A stretch of DNA of 64,000 nt from Pseudomonas citrullilanati (GTDB lineage Bacteria; Pseudomonadota; Gammaproteobacteria; Pseudomonadales; Pseudomonadaceae): the NCBI RefSeq assembly GCF_030580855.1, contig NZ_JAUQOP010000023.1, forward strand, positions 1-64,000, written 5' to 3'. The translations under genes were made by a program, and so were the position numbers. Within the stretch, counting starts at the first letter, position 1; each line of letters begins with the position of its first letter. This document shows, one piece after another, positions 8,257-16,501 of the stretch. Below the pieces are notes generated by a model, which saw only the letters and a program-made list of their open reading frames with translations, was not told the DNA's origin and did no database searches.

Positions 8257-9636
8257 TCAACGTGAAGATGAAGCCACTTCAGCCCGGCGATTGATGCGCA
8301 CGACGAACCGATCCAGCAGCCACACCACCACCAGGGAGGCGCCCACCAGCGGAAACACCACCGCCAGGGCCAGCATGATGAAGACCCCGGTCTTCCACGT
8401 CGGCAGGTCGTGGCGCAGCGGCGGTACACCGAACTTGCCCTGGGGCCGGCGCTTCCACCAGATCACCACGCCGCTCACGGCGCTGAGCAGGATCATCAGG
8501 CAGATCAGCAGCACGATGATCTGGTTCACCGGGCCGAACATCTTGCCCTCGTGCAGCATCACGCCGGTCTCGGTGGCGCGGGCGACCACGCTGTAGTCGG
8601 CCCAGCGCACATCGGCCAGGACCTTGCCGGTGTACTGGTCGACGTGCAGCGTCGCGTCGTTGCGCGGGTCATCGGCGAACACGGCGATGGTGAACACGCC
8701 GGTCGACGTGGTCGGCAAGGTGATGCTGTAGCCAGGCTCCACCTTGCGGTCGGTGGCGATGTCCTGCACCGCTTGCAGGCTGACGGCCGGTGCGGCAGGG
8801 CCCTCGTGGGCGCCGCCGTGGTTCATGTGTTCGGCGTGGTCGCCGGACATGGGCATCGGCGTGTTTTCCATGGCCCAGGGCACGGTCTGGCGGTGGGCGT
8901 TGTTGAGGCTGCCGGCCTCGACGTCGGACTTGGGCACGTCGTTCCACATCGCCGCCGGGAAGCGGTTCCACAGGTCGGCGTACTGCTTGCCCCAGAAACC
9001 GGTCCAGGTCATGCCGCTGAGCAGCATCACCAACAGCAGCGCCGCGCCCCAGAAGCCGGTGACCACGTGCAGGTCGCGCCAGAACAACCGGCCGCGAGCG
9101 CTCCAGCGGGGCCACAGCACCCCCGCCGACGACTGCCCCCGCGGCCACCACAGGAACAGCCCCGAGACCACCAGCACCACGCCCCAGCCGGCGGCCATCT
9201 CCACCAGGCGGTCGCCGACGGTGCCGATCAGCAGCTCGCCGTGGATGGCCCGTGCCATGGCTTGCAGGTTGTTCTTGGCATCCTGTTCGCCGAGGACATC
9301 GCCGTGGTACGGGTCGATGAACACGTTCAGTTCGCGACCCTTGTCGATCACCACGAATTGCGCGCTGCGCTCGGCGCCGGGCGGGGGCAGGTACTGCTTG
9401 ACCTGGCCCTCGGGGTAGGCCTGGCGGACCTGCTTGAGCAAGTCATCCGCCGCCAGGGTGTGGTGCCCGGCGGGCACGTTCAGCAGGCTGCCGTACATCA
9501 GTGGATCGAGTTGCGGCTTGAACAGGTAGATGATCCCGGTCAGGGCGAGCATCACCATGAACGGCGCGACGAACAGCCCGGCATAGAAATGCCAGCGCCA
9601 GGCCAGGTTGTAGAAATTCGGTTTCGGTTGGCTCAT
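8257..9636 (-). CDS. PepSY-associated transmembrane protein with Met/His-rich loop
   Basis: Inner-membrane protein of the PepSY_TM family, often linked to TonB-receptor metal uptake and proposed to act as a periplasmic/inner-membrane reductase or metal handler. The 459 residues start MSQPKPNFYNLAWRWHFYAG, with TM helices near 17-40, 140-165, 195-220, 365-390 and 415-440. Two PepSY-like periplasmic portions carry DPYHGDVLG and DQYTGKVLAD. A loop around residues 260-285 is rich in Met and His (MPMSGDHAEHMNHGG), a copper-binding type of composition. Its place after the OprC-like receptor and PCu(A)C suggests a role in copper acquisition (inference). It is the last gene of the copper cluster, separated from the receptor by the tandem repeat array. 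Confidence 0.87.
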   Translation of the reverse strand: MSQPKPNFYNLAWRWHFYAGLFVAPFMVMLALTGIIYLFKPQLDPLMYGSLLNVPAGHHTLAADDLLKQVRQAYPEGQVKQYLPPPGAERSAQFVVIDKGRELNVFIDPYHGDVLGEQDAKNNLQAMARAIHGELLIGTVGDRLVEMAAGWGVVLVVSGLFLWWPRGQSSAGVLWPRWSARGRLFWRDLHVVTGFWGAALLLVMLLSGMTWTGFWGKQYADLWNRFPAAMWNDVPKSDVEAGSLNNAHRQTVPWAMENTPMPMSGDHAEHMNHGGAHEGPAAPAVSLQAVQDIATDRKVEPGYSITLPTTSTGVFTIAVFADDPRNDATLHVDQYTGKVLADVRWADYSVVARATETGVMLHEGKMFGPVNQIIVLLICLMILLSAVSGVVIWWKRRPQGKFGVPPLRHDLPTWKTGVFIMLALAVVFPLVGASLVVVWLLDRFVVRINRRAEVASSSR

Positions 9637-10230
9637 TGCAAAGCGCTCCGCAGGGCAAATGGGTTGTTATGTTTTTCGGTTGCCGGGCAACCGATCGCGG
9701 GCAAGCCTTGCTCCCACAGTATTTGTCATTGCTGTGGGACAAGTTGTGCTCCCCAGCATTGAAATATCTGTGGGGCAGTTGTGCTCCCCAGCATTGAAAT
9801 ATCTGTGGGGCAAGCTGTGCTCCCCAGCATTGGAATATCTGTGGGGCAAGCTGTGCTCCCCAGCATCGGAATATCTGTGGGGCAAGCTGTGCTCCCTCAG
9901 CATTGGAATATCGGTGGGGCAAGCTGTGCTCCCCAGCATCGGAATATCTGTGGGGCAAGTTGTGCTCCCCAGCATCGGAATATCTGTGGGGCAAGCTGTG
10001 CTCCCCAGCATTGAAATATCTGTGGGGCAAGTTGTGCTCCCCAGCATTGAAATATCTGTGGGGCAAGCTGTGCTCCCCAGCATCGGAATATCTGTGGGAC
10101 AAGTTGTGCTCCCCAGCATCGGAATGTCTGTGGGGCAAGCTGTGCTCCCCAGCATCGGAATATCTGTGGGGCAAGTTGTGCTCCCTCAGCAATGGAATAC
10201 CTGTGGGAGCAAGGCTTGCCCGCGATGCTT
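9637..10230. other. 594-base intergenic region made almost entirely of repeats
   Basis: This gap between the TonB receptor stop and the PepSY start holds a REP half (about 9694-9719), thirteen tandem 36-base units (9733-10201) and an inverted REP half (about 10202-10227). Open frames across the array exist only because the unit length is a multiple of three; I do not consider them genes. Confidence 0.85.
9733..10201. repeat. 13-copy 36-bp tandem repeat array
   Basis: Contiguous units start at 9733, 9769, 9804, 9840, 9876, 9913, 9949, 9985, 10021, 10057, 10093, 10129 and 10165. Each begins TGTGGGGCAAG and includes TGCTCCCCAGCAT then GGAATATC. Most are 36 bases; one is 35 and two are 37 (CTCCCTCAGC variants). 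Variation is at a few fixed positions (GCAAGCTG/GCAAGTTG, CATTGA/CATCGG). Each unit is itself an imperfect GGGG..CCCC palindrome resembling a degenerate REP core. The array is framed by REP halves in opposite orientation. Confidence 0.95.
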
Positions 10231-12357
10231 TTAGAAACTCATATCCACCTTGGTCCAGAGTGTGCGCCCCGGTTCGTTGATGGCTTGCGGGTCGCTGGCC
10301 GGGTAGCCGAACCCGGCGTTGCCGGCCAGGTTCAGGTGCTCGGCATAGGCTTTGCCGAACAGGTTGTCGACGCCGCTGCTGACCTTCCAGTGTTGATTGA
10401 TGCGATAGGCCCCGTTGAGGGAGAAGACCCCGAACCCCGAGCTGGTGCCGTAGTCCTTGCCCACCACGTTGCCCCTGTTCTCGTCGACCCGGTGCTGCGC
10501 CGCCACCACGCGCCACAGCGCACCGGCGCTCCAGCGGTCGGCGCTGTAGGTCAGGCCCAGGCGAGCGTCCAGCGGCGGCATCTGCGCCAGGGCGCTGCCA
10601 TCGCTGCTGTTCTTGCCCCAGGCGTAGGCCAGGGTCGCATCGGCCTTCCAGCGCTCGGTCAGCTGATAGGCCGCACCCAGTTCGCCGCCCATGATCCGCG
10701 CGTCGATATTCTCGGCCCGGGAGGTGCTGCCCATCATGCCGGGCGTGTAGTCGAACAGGATGTAGTCACGCACCTGTCCGATGTAGCCCGAGGCCCAGGC
10801 TTCGAGGGTCTCGGTCTTGTACTGCAGGCCGAAATCGAACTGGGTGGTTTTCTCCGGCTTGATCGCGTCGAAGGCATTCAGCGAACCGCTGGGGCCGGTG
10901 TTCGCCGAGAACAGCTCCCAGTAGTCCGGGAAGCGTTGCGCGTGGCCCAGGCCTGCGTAGACCGTCGCGGGACTGTCGTCCAGGTCGTGTTCGTAGCGGA
11001 CGAAACCGCTGGGCAGGGTGTCGGCGCGGGTGTCGTCGGCGGTGGGGTTGGGCCGGGTCATCATGCCGGAGCCGATGCTTTGCCGGTAATCCTTGGCCGA
11101 CGCGCGGTCGAGGCGGGCGCCGGTGATCACTCGGTCGCGGTCGGCGGCGTACCAGGTCAGTTCGCTGAACACGCCGTAATTGTGGAAGTCGGCGTCCTTG
11201 GTGTAGGGCAGGTCCTTGTAGGTGTCGATTCCCATGCTGCTGCGTTGGCGGTGTTCGTTGGTCTGGGCGTCGAGGCCGCTGATCAGTTGCACGTCGGCCC
11301 AGCGCCAGGTGGCCTTGATGCGTGCCCCGAGGGTGCGCCGGTCGACATTCGATGCCATGGGCCCGGCCATCATCCCGGTGCCGGACGGTGTGCGCAGCGT
11401 GTAGTTGTCCATCACATGGTCGGCGTAGTTGTAGTAGACCTGGGCCTCGACCTTGTCCAGCACCTCGCCGATGTTCGACCGCTCGAAGCGCAACCCGAGG
11501 CTCTCGCGCTTGAACTGCGCGCCGTCCATGCCTCGCCCGGCGTAGCGGGCTTCACCGTCGCCCTTGCCGGCGGTCAGCTCCAGCAGGGTGTCGGCGTCGG
11601 GCGTCCAGCCCAGGGTGACGTCGCCGTTCCACTTGTCGTAGCGCGACGGCACCGTGTCGTTGTTGCCATCGCGGTAGTCATCGGAGTGAGCGGTGTTGCC
11701 GATCACCCGGACGTAGCCCAGCGCCCCGCCCGCCGCGGCGTCCACCACTTTGTCGAAGCGACCGTTGGAAGCGGCCAGCACGCTGGCATTGACCCGGCTG
11801 CCCAATTCGCCGAACTGTTCCGGCTCGCGGTCGAACAGGATGGTCCCGGCCGACGAGCCGGGGCCCCAGAGCACCGTCTGCGGGCCCTTGATCACGGTGA
11901 GCTTGTCGTAGGTTTCCGGCGAGATGTAGGACGTCGGCGCGTCCATCCGGCCTGGGCAAGCACCCAATAGCATGCTGCCGTTGGTGAGGATGTTCAGCCG
12001 TGAGCCGAACATGCCCCGCAACACCGGGTCGCCGTTGGTGCCGCCGTTGCGCACCAGGGCGAAGCCGGGAATGGTCTTGAGGTAGTCACCGCCGTCGCTG
12101 GCCGGCACCGGTTGGCGTGGGGCCTTGGGATCGGTGACGACGGTCAGGGGCGAGCTGGGCGCGATGGCGGTGATGACCGTCGGGCTCAGTTCCTCGACGT
12201 GGCCTTCATGATGATCGTGCTCATCGGCCAGCGCATGGGAGGTCAGTAGCAAGCCGCATACGGCGGCAACGGTGGAGCGAAAACGAACCCGTGGCTCATT
12301 CGGGGGGCAATTGGCCTGGGCAGCGCCCAAAGCGATGCCGGCAGAAAACCTGGACAT
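10231..12357 (-). CDS. oprC: TonB-dependent copper receptor (OprC-like)
   Basis: Outer-membrane, TonB-gated receptor, most like the OprC/copper-receptor family. It is 708 residues. The N-terminus from the ATG includes about 25 residues before a clear signal segment (STVAAVCGLLLTSHALA), so the true start may be later, though no better in-frame start is visible. The mature protein begins with a His/Asp-rich DEHDHHEGH, then a plug domain with GDPVLRGMFGSRLNIL and IKGPQTVLWGPGSSAGTILF, then a beta-barrel ending in Phe (KVDMSF), as expected for BAM recognition. Met-rich loops (GMMAGPMASN, SGMMTRPN) suit copper binding. Neighbouring PCu(A)C, DUF2946 and PepSY genes support copper. Confidence 0.9.
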   Translation of the reverse strand: MSRFSAGIALGAAQANCPPNEPRVRFRSTVAAVCGLLLTSHALADEHDHHEGHVEELSPTVITAIAPSSPLTVVTDPKAPRQPVPASDGGDYLKTIPGFALVRNGGTNGDPVLRGMFGSRLNILTNGSMLLGACPGRMDAPTSYISPETYDKLTVIKGPQTVLWGPGSSAGTILFDREPEQFGELGSRVNASVLAASNGRFDKVVDAAAGGALGYVRVIGNTAHSDDYRDGNNDTVPSRYDKWNGDVTLGWTPDADTLLELTAGKGDGEARYAGRGMDGAQFKRESLGLRFERSNIGEVLDKVEAQVYYNYADHVMDNYTLRTPSGTGMMAGPMASNVDRRTLGARIKATWRWADVQLISGLDAQTNEHRQRSSMGIDTYKDLPYTKDADFHNYGVFSELTWYAADRDRVITGARLDRASAKDYRQSIGSGMMTRPNPTADDTRADTLPSGFVRYEHDLDDSPATVYAGLGHAQRFPDYWELFSANTGPSGSLNAFDAIKPEKTTQFDFGLQYKTETLEAWASGYIGQVRDYILFDYTPGMMGSTSRAENIDARIMGGELGAAYQLTERWKADATLAYAWGKNSSDGSALAQMPPLDARLGLTYSADRWSAGALWRVVAAQHRVDENRGNVVGKDYGTSSGFGVFSLNGAYRINQHWKVSSGVDNLFGKAYAEHLNLAGNAGFGYPASDPQAINEPGRTLWTKVDMSF

Positions 12358-12438
12358 GATGATTCCATCGAACAGACGTAGACGACACGGTCGGGTGGCC
12401 TGTGGCTCTTGTGCGACCGGGTTGGAGGTGTGTCGGGC

Positions 12439-12882
12439 TTACGCTGCGAGGGGTGGCGCACGGGTGCGGGCACCCGGGAAGAAAGACGGCCGGGCATGAC
12501 CCAGGCGTGGGGAAGGGCTGGTAAAGGCAGGGGCGGGTGGTGCGTCGAACAGCGCCAGGCCGTGACCGCCAGGCAACGCCGGGCAGTTGGACAGCAGGTT
12601 GCAATAGCCGCACTTTTCCCACAGCGCGTGATGCTCGCTTTGCGGCGGGCAGTGTTCGGCGGCTGGCGCTCCATGCCCGGCGTGCGCTTGCGCGGGCATG
12701 TCCATGCCCATGTCCATCTTCACGGACATGCTCATGGGCATGCGTTGATCCATCGGCATCGACTGGGAAATCAGCGGACCGATAAAGATCATCAGCATGG
12801 CGAACAGGCTGATCCAGCTGCCGCGTGCCAGGCTCAAGGACTGGCGGCGGGGCAGGGGTGGCCTGGCGCGAAACGCTCTCAC
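12439..12882 (-). CDS. DUF2946 protein, Met/His-rich (copper cluster)
   Basis: Small 147-residue protein with an N-terminal hydrophobic segment (SWISLFAMLMIFIGPLISQ, about 22-40), then a striking Met-rich run (MPMDQRMPMSMSVKMDMGM) and HAGHG, followed by a cysteine cluster WEKCGYCNLLSNCP. This is the DUF2946 pattern; the family is uncharacterised but recurrent beside copper uptake genes. The composition argues for periplasmic Cu binding or membrane-anchored metal handling (inference). It starts 12 bases after the PCu(A)C stop, so they are co-transcribed. The C-terminus is Pro/Arg-rich and poorly conserved in appearance. Confidence 0.75.
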   Translation of the reverse strand: MRAFRARPPLPRRQSLSLARGSWISLFAMLMIFIGPLISQSMPMDQRMPMSMSVKMDMGMDMPAQAHAGHGAPAAEHCPPQSEHHALWEKCGYCNLLSNCPALPGGHGLALFDAPPAPAFTSPSPRLGHARPSFFPGARTRAPPLAA

Positions 12883-12894
12883 GGGCGGCTTGGC

Positions 12895-13374
12895 CTACTG
12901 GGCGTGCTGGTGGGGCTTGTCGCCGTCGGGGGCTTTTTTCTGCACCGCCACGTCGACGGTGACGTCACCGGCGTTTTCGAAATGCAGCGTCATGGGGAAG
13001 CGCTTGCCGTCGCTCAGCAGGCTGCGGTCCTTCAGCTCCAGCAGCATCACGTGGTACGCCATCGGCGCGAAGGTGACCGTCGCCCCGGGTGCGATATCGA
13101 CCGTGGGCACAGGCTGCATCTTCATCAGGTCGTCCTGCTTCACATGCTCATGGAGCTCGGCCTTGCCGGCGATGGGCGAGTCGACGCTGAGTAGTTTGTC
13201 CGCCGTGCTGCCGCCGTTATGGAGCACAAAGTAAGCCGCCACGGTCGGCGCATTGGGCGGCAATTCCTGGGACCAGGGATGGGCGATCTCGATGTCACCC
13301 ACTGTGTACTGGTGAGCTTGGGCGAAGCCAACGGGCAGCAACAGGGCAGCCAGCAGGATAAGTCTGTTCAACAT
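12895..13374 (-). CDS. periplasmic copper chaperone PCu(A)C
   Basis: Periplasmic Cu(I) chaperone of the PCu(A)C family, which delivers copper to cytochrome oxidase CuA or other acceptors. The 159-residue precursor has signal peptide MLNRLILLAALLLPVGFAQA. The signature HX10MX21HXM is perfectly kept: His75, Met86, His108 and Met110. The mature domain has the cupredoxin-like pattern IEIAHPWSQELPPN and MTLHFENAGDVTVDV, with a His-containing tail (DKPHQHAQ). It is flanked on both sides by DUF2946 genes and followed by the copper receptor, so the cluster looks like one copper-acquisition operon. Confidence 0.93.
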   Translation of the reverse strand: MLNRLILLAALLLPVGFAQAHQYTVGDIEIAHPWSQELPPNAPTVAAYFVLHNGGSTADKLLSVDSPIAGKAELHEHVKQDDLMKMQPVPTVDIAPGATVTFAPMAYHVMLLELKDRSLLSDGKRFPMTLHFENAGDVTVDVAVQKKAPDGDKPHQHAQ

Positions 13375-13419
13375 GGCAATTCTCCGGACGATTCAGGGCG
13401 CGGTTGGAAGCGAAAGGAA

Positions 13420-13818
13420 TCAGGCCAGAGGCGAGGCGCGGGGATTGAGGCTGGGCCATTGCTGGCGCGGCGTGGGGCTGTCGAGCTTGGACGGGGTGAT
13501 GCCGAGGGTCGTGAGCCGCGCATCCAGATACACCTGCGGGACATGCCCGGCAAGGGCCACCAGCGACGCCGAGCCTGCGCAGCACCAGCAATGCTGCATG
13601 GTCGAGTGATTATCCTGTTTCGGCGTGCCCTGCTCGAACTTGCCCAGGGACACCGCGACCATTTTCGTGCCGCTGGATGAGCAGAAACTGCCCCACAGCA
13701 TTTGCTCGGCCGGTGAATTGCCCGTCGCACCGGCGCTGTTGGAAAGCGGCATGGCGAGCATGTTGAACAGCACTGCGAAGCAGGCGATCCAGGCAAATGC
13801 AAGCCGTTGTCGGGACAT
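13420..13818 (-). CDS. DUF2946 protein (first gene of the copper cluster)
   Basis: A 132-residue DUF2946 member with an N-terminal membrane/signal segment (LAFAWIACFAVLFNMLAMPL) and a conserved cysteine-rich motif HCWCCAGSASLVAL near residue 78. It is a paralogue of the gene at 12439-12882 but lacks its Met-rich run. It lies 45 bases before PCu(A)C and is the promoter-proximal gene of the cluster. An inverted repeat sits just upstream (13841-13867). The biochemical function of the family is unknown; location suggests copper handling. Confidence 0.78.
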   Translation of the reverse strand: MSRQRLAFAWIACFAVLFNMLAMPLSNSAGATGNSPAEQMLWGSFCSSSGTKMVAVSLGKFEQGTPKQDNHSTMQHCWCCAGSASLVALAGHVPQVYLDARLTTLGITPSKLDSPTPRQQWPSLNPRASPLA

Positions 13819-13840
13819 GGGGCAATCCGCTCGGTTGGGC

Positions 13841-13867
13841 GATCAGGTGGCGGTATTTAGCCTGATC
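13841..13867. promoter_or_regulatory. inverted repeat upstream of the copper cluster, candidate operator
   Basis: GATCAGG (13841-13847) and CCTGATC (13861-13867) are perfect inverted arms separated by 13 bases, 23 bases before the first ATG of the cluster. The minus-strand spacer contains TAAATA, usable as a -10 element. The regulator is unknown; it does not look like a Fur box. Confidence 0.35.
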
Positions 13868-13961
13868 GGGGGTGAGAAGTAAAAAAGCCATGTGCGGTGT
13901 AGGGTCGCAGGGTGCGTGTTAACTGTAGCAATGATCGTCTTGCAGCGGCCCCCAGCGTGAA

Positions 13962-14285
13962 TCAATGCGCCGGCACAGCATGTACCTGCATGTCCACTCC
14001 AAGCGTAGTGCGAATAACCGAAAAGATTGCCGCCAGGTTATCCATGCTTGGATTGCCCTTTGCCGAAAGCATCCGATGCAGGCTCTTACTAGGCTTGGAT
14101 GTTTCCTTTGCCAGCTCTTCGAACCCCACGGTGGCATTGACGAGGTCACGAAGAATCATCCTCGCCATCTCCGGCTCTCCATTCAAAAATAGAGTAGCGG
14201 CCTCATCCAACAGAGCCTGGGCGAATTCAGGGTCCTGCTGGGCGCGTTCTGCAATCGTATGTTTATAGCTGCGTGTGAGAGCCAT
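13962..14285 (-). CDS. HigA-like antitoxin / addiction-module antidote regulator
   Basis: A 107-residue helix-turn-helix protein of the family paired with RelE/HigB-type killers (addiction-module antidote). The DNA-binding part is residues ~50-95: VGFEELAKETSKPSKSLHRMLS followed by GNPSMDNLAAIFSVIRTTLG, the usual XRE-like turn of this family. The stop of the toxin gene is only three bases before the antitoxin start, so the pair is a toxin-first operon and the antitoxin is expected to repress it. The local base composition is less GC-rich than its neighbours, in keeping with a transferred module. Confidence 0.82.
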   Translation of the reverse strand: MALTRSYKHTIAERAQQDPEFAQALLDEAATLFLNGEPEMARMILRDLVNATVGFEELAKETSKPSKSLHRMLSAKGNPSMDNLAAIFSVIRTTLGVDMQVHAVPAH

Positions 14286-14288
14286 GCG

Positions 14289-14624
14289 CTACCTCATGTT
14301 CCTTTCTGCTTTCTTCCGGGCCTGAAATTCAGCCATCAGCATTTTTGCTTGTTTGATGTCTTTTTTCTGAGTGGACTTGTCACCGCCACCAAACAAGATG
14401 ATCAATCGTTTGCCCTCTTGGGTCAGATACACCCGATAACCAGGACCCCAATTGATACGGTACTCCCCTAAGCCGTCGAACCATTTGATATTAGAGGTAT
14501 TACCCATCTCCAGGCGCATCAGTGCATTGGAGACCTTCAGCGCCGCCTGGACGTCCAAACTGGAAAACCAGCGCTTGAAGGGGACTGTATCGTTGTCTTG
14601 GAGATATTCTTCGAGTGTGATCAC
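14289..14624 (-). CDS. RelE/ParE superfamily toxin (HigB-like addiction-module killer)
   Basis: Toxin partner of the downstream antitoxin, of the RelE/HigB type that cleaves mRNA on the ribosome or interferes with translation. Residues include the family core FKRWFSSLDVQAALKVSNAL, YRINWGPGYRVYLTQEGK and LIILFGGGDKSTQKKDI. The GTG at 14624 is preferred (AGGG six bases upstream); a TTG at 14645 gives seven extra residues without a visible ribosome site. The predicted protein is 111 residues, normal for the family. The order toxin then antitoxin is the HigBA arrangement. Confidence 0.83.
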   Translation of the reverse strand: MITLEEYLQDNDTVPFKRWFSSLDVQAALKVSNALMRLEMGNTSNIKWFDGLGEYRINWGPGYRVYLTQEGKRLIILFGGGDKSTQKKDIKQAKMLMAEFQARKKAERNMR

Positions 14625-14681
14625 GTGCGGCCCTGAAGGTAACAAATAGGTTACTGTTCATGCAAGGCAGCGAATCTTGTC

Positions 14682-15407
14682 TCAAGAGGTCGCGGATGCC
14701 AACGCCTCAAGTGTTTCTTCAAACGTCCAAAACTCCCGATCCACCTCCGGCAGCACCGGCCGCTTCAACACCAACACTGGCACCCCACGTTCCCGCGCCA
14801 CTTCCAGCTTCGGCTCAGTAGCCGTACTGCCGCTGTTCTTGCTCACCAGCACATCGATCCGCCGCCGTTCGAACAGTTCGCGCTCGCCGTCGATGTGGAA
14901 CGGGCCGCGGGCGCCGATGACTTCGCAGCGGTCGTTGCCGGGGTAAACGTCCAGGGCGCGCAGGGTCCAGAATTGTGTCGGGGGGATTTCGTGCAGGTGT
15001 TGCAGCGGTTCGCGGCCGAGGGTGAACAGGGGGCGGTGGAAGGGTTGCAGGGCCTGGGTCAGTTCGGCCCAGTCGGCCACTTCGCGCCAGTCGTCGCCGG
15101 GCCGGGGTTGCCAGGCCGGGCGGCGCAGGGCCCAGCAGGCAATGCCGCAGGCGCGTGCCGCGTGGACGGCGTTGTGGCTGATCTGCGCGGCGTAGGGGTG
15201 GGTGGCGTCCAGCAGCAGGTCGACACCCTGCTCGCGAATGAATTGCGCCAGGCCGTGTGCGCCGCCGTAGCCGCCGACGCGTACCTGGCACGCCAGGTCG
15301 GTGGGGACGCGGCCCACGCCCGCCAGGCTGTAGATGTGCTGGCGGTCGAGCGTGCGGGCAATGGCCAGGGCTTCGGTGACGCCGCCCAGCAGCAGGATGC
15401 GTTTCAT
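14682..15407 (-). CDS. cobK: precorrin-6A reductase (CobK/CbiJ)
   Basis: NAD(P)H-dependent reductase of the corrin ring pathway. The 241-residue protein starts MKRILLLGGVTEALAIARTL with the Rossmann glycine motif, and contains LLLDATHPYAAQISHNA and LVSKNSGSTATEPKLEVARERGVPVLVL, both diagnostic of CobK/CbiJ. The start overlaps the cbiD stop as ATGA, so it is translated in the same operon (cobL, cbiD, cobK). It is complete and its stop precedes the HigB gene by about 60 bases. Confidence 0.93.
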   Translation of the reverse strand: MKRILLLGGVTEALAIARTLDRQHIYSLAGVGRVPTDLACQVRVGGYGGAHGLAQFIREQGVDLLLDATHPYAAQISHNAVHAARACGIACWALRRPAWQPRPGDDWREVADWAELTQALQPFHRPLFTLGREPLQHLHEIPPTQFWTLRALDVYPGNDRCEVIGARGPFHIDGERELFERRRIDVLVSKNSGSTATEPKLEVARERGVPVLVLKRPVLPEVDREFWTFEETLEALASATS

Positions 15408-16501
15408 GCGAAGGCTCCGGCGTGGCCAACGATGGCGCCTTGGCGGTCGATGGCGAAGACTTCCACTTGGACCTGGGCCGGCACCACGCTTCGGGCGAAG
15501 GCCAGGGCGTGTGCGCACACCGCGTCGCCCAGGGCGATGCCGGCAGCGCTGGCCATGGCCAAGGCCTGCTGGCTGGTGTTGGCGGCGCGGATACCTTGTT
15601 GCAGGGCTTCGTCGGCACCGATCGCCGCCGCCCAATCGGCCAGTTGCGGCAGGTCGATGCTCGAATGACGGCTGTGCAGGTCCATGTGGCCGGCAGCGAG
15701 CTTGCTGATTTTGCCAAAGCCGCCACAGAGGCTGAGCTTGTCCACCGGGACCTTGCGCAGATGCTTGAGCACCGCGCCGACGAAATCGCCCATTTCGATC
15801 AGGGCGATTTCCGGCAGGCCGTAGACCCGGCGCATGGTGTCTTCGCTGGCGTTGCCGGTGCACGCGGCGATGTGCAGGTAACCGTTGGTCTTCGCCACGT
15901 CGATGCCCTGGTGGATCGAGGCGATGTAGGCTGCGCAGGAAAACGGCCGGACGATGCCGCTGGTGCCGAGGATCGACAGGCCGCCGAGGATCCCCAGCCG
16001 AGGGTTCATGGTTTTCAGGGCCAGGGCTTCACCGCCCTCGACATTGACCGTCACGTCGAAGCCACCGCAGTAGCCGGTCTCTTCGGCCAGCCGCGCCAAG
16101 TGGTCGCCGATCATCTTGCGCGGCACCGGGTTGATCGCCGGCTCGCCGACCGCCAGCACCAGCCCCGGTCGCGTCACGGTGCCGACGCCTTCGCCGGCGA
16201 TGAAGCGCACGCCGGGTTGCGCCGTCAACCGCACCTGGGAAAACAACAGGGCGCCATGGGTCACGTCCGGGTCGTCGCCGGCGTCCTTGATGGTCCCGGC
16301 CTCGGCGCCCTGTGGGGTCAGGCGGCAGAACGCCAGGCGCAAGGTCACCTGCTTGCCCTTGGGCAGCACGATCTCTACGGCGTCGGCCTGTACGCCGCAC
16401 AACAGCAGCCGCGCCGCCGCCAGGCTGGTGGCGGTGGCGCAGCTGCCGGTGGTCAGGCCGCTGCGCAGGGGCGCGGGGTGTTCGGCGGTTTCGTCACGCA
16501 T
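15404..16501 (-). CDS. cbiD: cobalt-precorrin-5B C1-methyltransferase CbiD
   Basis: SAM-dependent C1-methylation step of corrin synthesis. The 365-residue protein starts with LRSGLTTGSCATATSLAAARL, the hallmark of CbiD, and contains DAGDDPDVTHG, GEGVGTVTRPGL and NPRLGILGGLSILGTSGIV. CbiD belongs by name to the anaerobic pathway but in pseudomonads stands in for CobF beside an otherwise aerobic set (established for the genus, consistent here with CobG in the divergent operon). It overlaps cobL by eight bases and cobK by four. Confidence 0.95.
   Translation of the reverse strand: MRDETAEHPAPLRSGLTTGSCATATSLAAARLLLCGVQADAVEIVLPKGKQVTLRLAFCRLTPQGAEAGTIKDAGDDPDVTHGALLFSQVRLTAQPGVRFIAGEGVGTVTRPGLVLAVGEPAINPVPRKMIGDHLARLAEETGYCGGFDVTVNVEGGEALALKTMNPRLGILGGLSILGTSGIVRPFSCAAYIASIHQGIDVAKTNGYLHIAACTGNASEDTMRRVYGLPEIALIEMGDFVGAVLKHLRKVPVDKLSLCGGFGKISKLAAGHMDLHSRHSSIDLPQLADWAAAIGADEALQQGIRAANTSQQALAMASAAGIALGDAVCAHALAFARSVVPAQVQVEVFAIDRQGAIVGHAGAFA

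Noticed and set aside
9733..10201. CRISPR array
   Set aside because: Units are contiguous with no unique spacers, and no cas genes are nearby.
9667..10280. Repetitive protein-like open frames (such as repeated SVGQAVLPSIGI) across the copper-cluster gap
   Set aside because: They occur on both strands and in several frames only because the repeat unit is 36 bases. There is no ribosome site or conserved start.
13962..14645. Prophage or integrated plasmid remnant at the toxin-antitoxin pair
   Set aside because: No integrase, phage or replication gene was found around it; only the two-gene module is supported.
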